This document shows, piece after piece, positions 63,654-64,000 of a DNA stretch of 64,000 bases (within the stretch, counting starts at the first letter, position 1; every line of letters begins with the position of its first letter). The notes beneath the pieces were generated by a model, which was not told the DNA's origin, ran no database searches, and saw only the letters and a list, made by a program, of their open reading frames with translations. The position numbers and the translations under genes are program-made. The DNA comes from Shewanella ulleungensis (lineage in GTDB: Bacteria; Pseudomonadota; Gammaproteobacteria; Enterobacterales; Shewanellaceae): contig NZ_BMQW01000013.1 in assembly GCF_014648315.1 (NCBI RefSeq), positions 29,634 through 93,633 of the forward strand. Reading direction: 5' to 3'.

Positions 63654-63887
63654 AAAATAATCTCTAATGAATATGAAAATGATAAATAACTGTTAAAAAC
63701 CGTTACATAGTAATTAAAATTTACCAGTTACACCAGACTACTGTTGAAAAATTGAGCTCAAATTCACTTTAATATCAAAAATAAGCATATTGTGATTTAG
63801 GAAAAGGTGGTTCTTTGAGCAAAGAAGTCAAAAAAGAATCGATTTGAGCAAAAGTTCAACGTTCAAACTTATATTACTTAAAAGCGC
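63654..63887. promoter_or_regulatory. AT-rich spacer between the RRM gene and the rRNA promoter
   Basis: This is about 235 bases without a gene. It is AT-rich, and the part next to the -35 box (roughly 63825-63885) is A/T-tract rich as in an UP element. The RRM gene promoter must lie here on the minus strand. I could not place it. Binding sites for Fis are likely in rRNA promoters but were not individually identified. Confidence 0.45.
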
Positions 63888-63915
63888 TTGCACTAAATCT
63901 TAAGCTGCCTATAAT
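63888..63915 (+). promoter_or_regulatory. Ribosomal RNA operon-type promoter
   Basis: TTGCAC (63888-63893) and TATAAT (63910-63915) are 16 bases apart, followed by a GC-rich discriminator (GCGC) typical of stringently controlled stable-RNA promoters. The downstream leader (CACTGACACGGCAG) resembles the starts of Vibrio and Shewanella rRNA transcripts. Confidence 0.85.
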
Positions 63916-64000
63916 GCGCATCCACTGACACGGCAGACAGCGAAAGCAAAAGCCGGTGAGTGTTATCAAACCATTGAGGTGGCAGAGATAACGGCAAAAA
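63916..64000 (+). ncRNA. 5' leader of a ribosomal RNA operon
   Basis: The last 85 bases are the expected transcript leader before 16S rRNA; the mature 16S start is outside the window. No boxA (antitermination) or 16S sequence is reached. The call rests on the promoter type and the neighbourhood, where the leader runs to the window end. Confidence 0.65.

Noticed and set aside
1..64000. CRISPR arrays, insertion sequences, tRNA genes and prophage
   Set aside because: No repeat-spacer series, transposase, terminal inverted repeat pair, tRNA arms or phage gene was recognised on reading the window and its frames.

Overview
The window reads as core chromosome of a marine or aquatic gammaproteobacterium, most likely Shewanella. 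The evidence is gene content and order: a Cys-type Tat-exported formate dehydrogenase with its small Tat leader protein, moaACDE-modABC beside ETF-ubiquinone oxidoreductase, gspC-N between hslR-hslO-pckA and yrfG-nudE-cysQ, and des/fabR-trmA-murI running up to a ribosomal RNA promoter. Base composition is moderately AT-rich, as in cold-water Shewanella. I saw no tRNA, insertion sequence, prophage, CRISPR array or integron, and no clear sign of recent gene transfer.

Layout. 1-6640: end of a formate/nitrite-type channel, a secreted alpha/beta hydrolase, then the formate dehydrogenase operon (small Tat protein, fdhA, fdhB, fdhC) closed by a terminator. 6769-9018: small membrane and GNAT proteins and two exporters (RhtA-like, EmrE-like). 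9068-15616: the divergent yqhD/yqhC aldehyde reductase and regulator pair, YqfB, a HemN-like radical SAM protein, a PfkB kinase, the MOSC protein YiiM and a DUF4870 protein. 15767-19645: a chemotaxis receptor with a FliA-like promoter and ETF-QO with a PsrA-like operator. 19808-24964: a probable Moco-responsive leader, moaACDE and modABC. 25092-30227: a PepSY-like protein with a two-component system, a pseudouridine synthase, a diguanylate cyclase and two very small proteins. 30289-32320: moeA-moeB. 32451-38805: a GIY-YIG protein, a binding-protein-like protein, an M14 peptidase, pckA and hslR-hslO. 39059-50525: a complete type II secretion operon, gspC to gspN. 50626-54297: yrfG, nudE, cysQ and a lipoprotein. 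54340-56498: selD-mnmH. 56691-59170: a TetR regulator with an MFS-acyltransferase fusion. 59224-63653: desaturase, fabR, trmA, murI and a membrane-anchored RRM protein. 63888-64000: a strong rRNA-type promoter and leader.

Three themes link the genes. The first is molybdenum: molybdate uptake (modABC), cofactor synthesis (moaACDE, moeA, moeB), and users of it (formate dehydrogenase and probably YiiM). The second is lipid and electron flow: ETF-QO under a PsrA-like site, and the desaturase/fabR pair around a perfect 18-bp palindrome. The third is selenium: selD-mnmH supplies selenium for tRNA modification, while the formate dehydrogenase here uses Cys, so this window alone does not require selenocysteine.

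I did not find a clearly new multi-gene system. The best leads are the membrane-tethered RRM protein divergent from the rRNA promoter, the TetR plus MFS-PlsC cassette, the PepSY-like/two-component trio, the family-less lipoprotein, and several well-formed regulatory sites.
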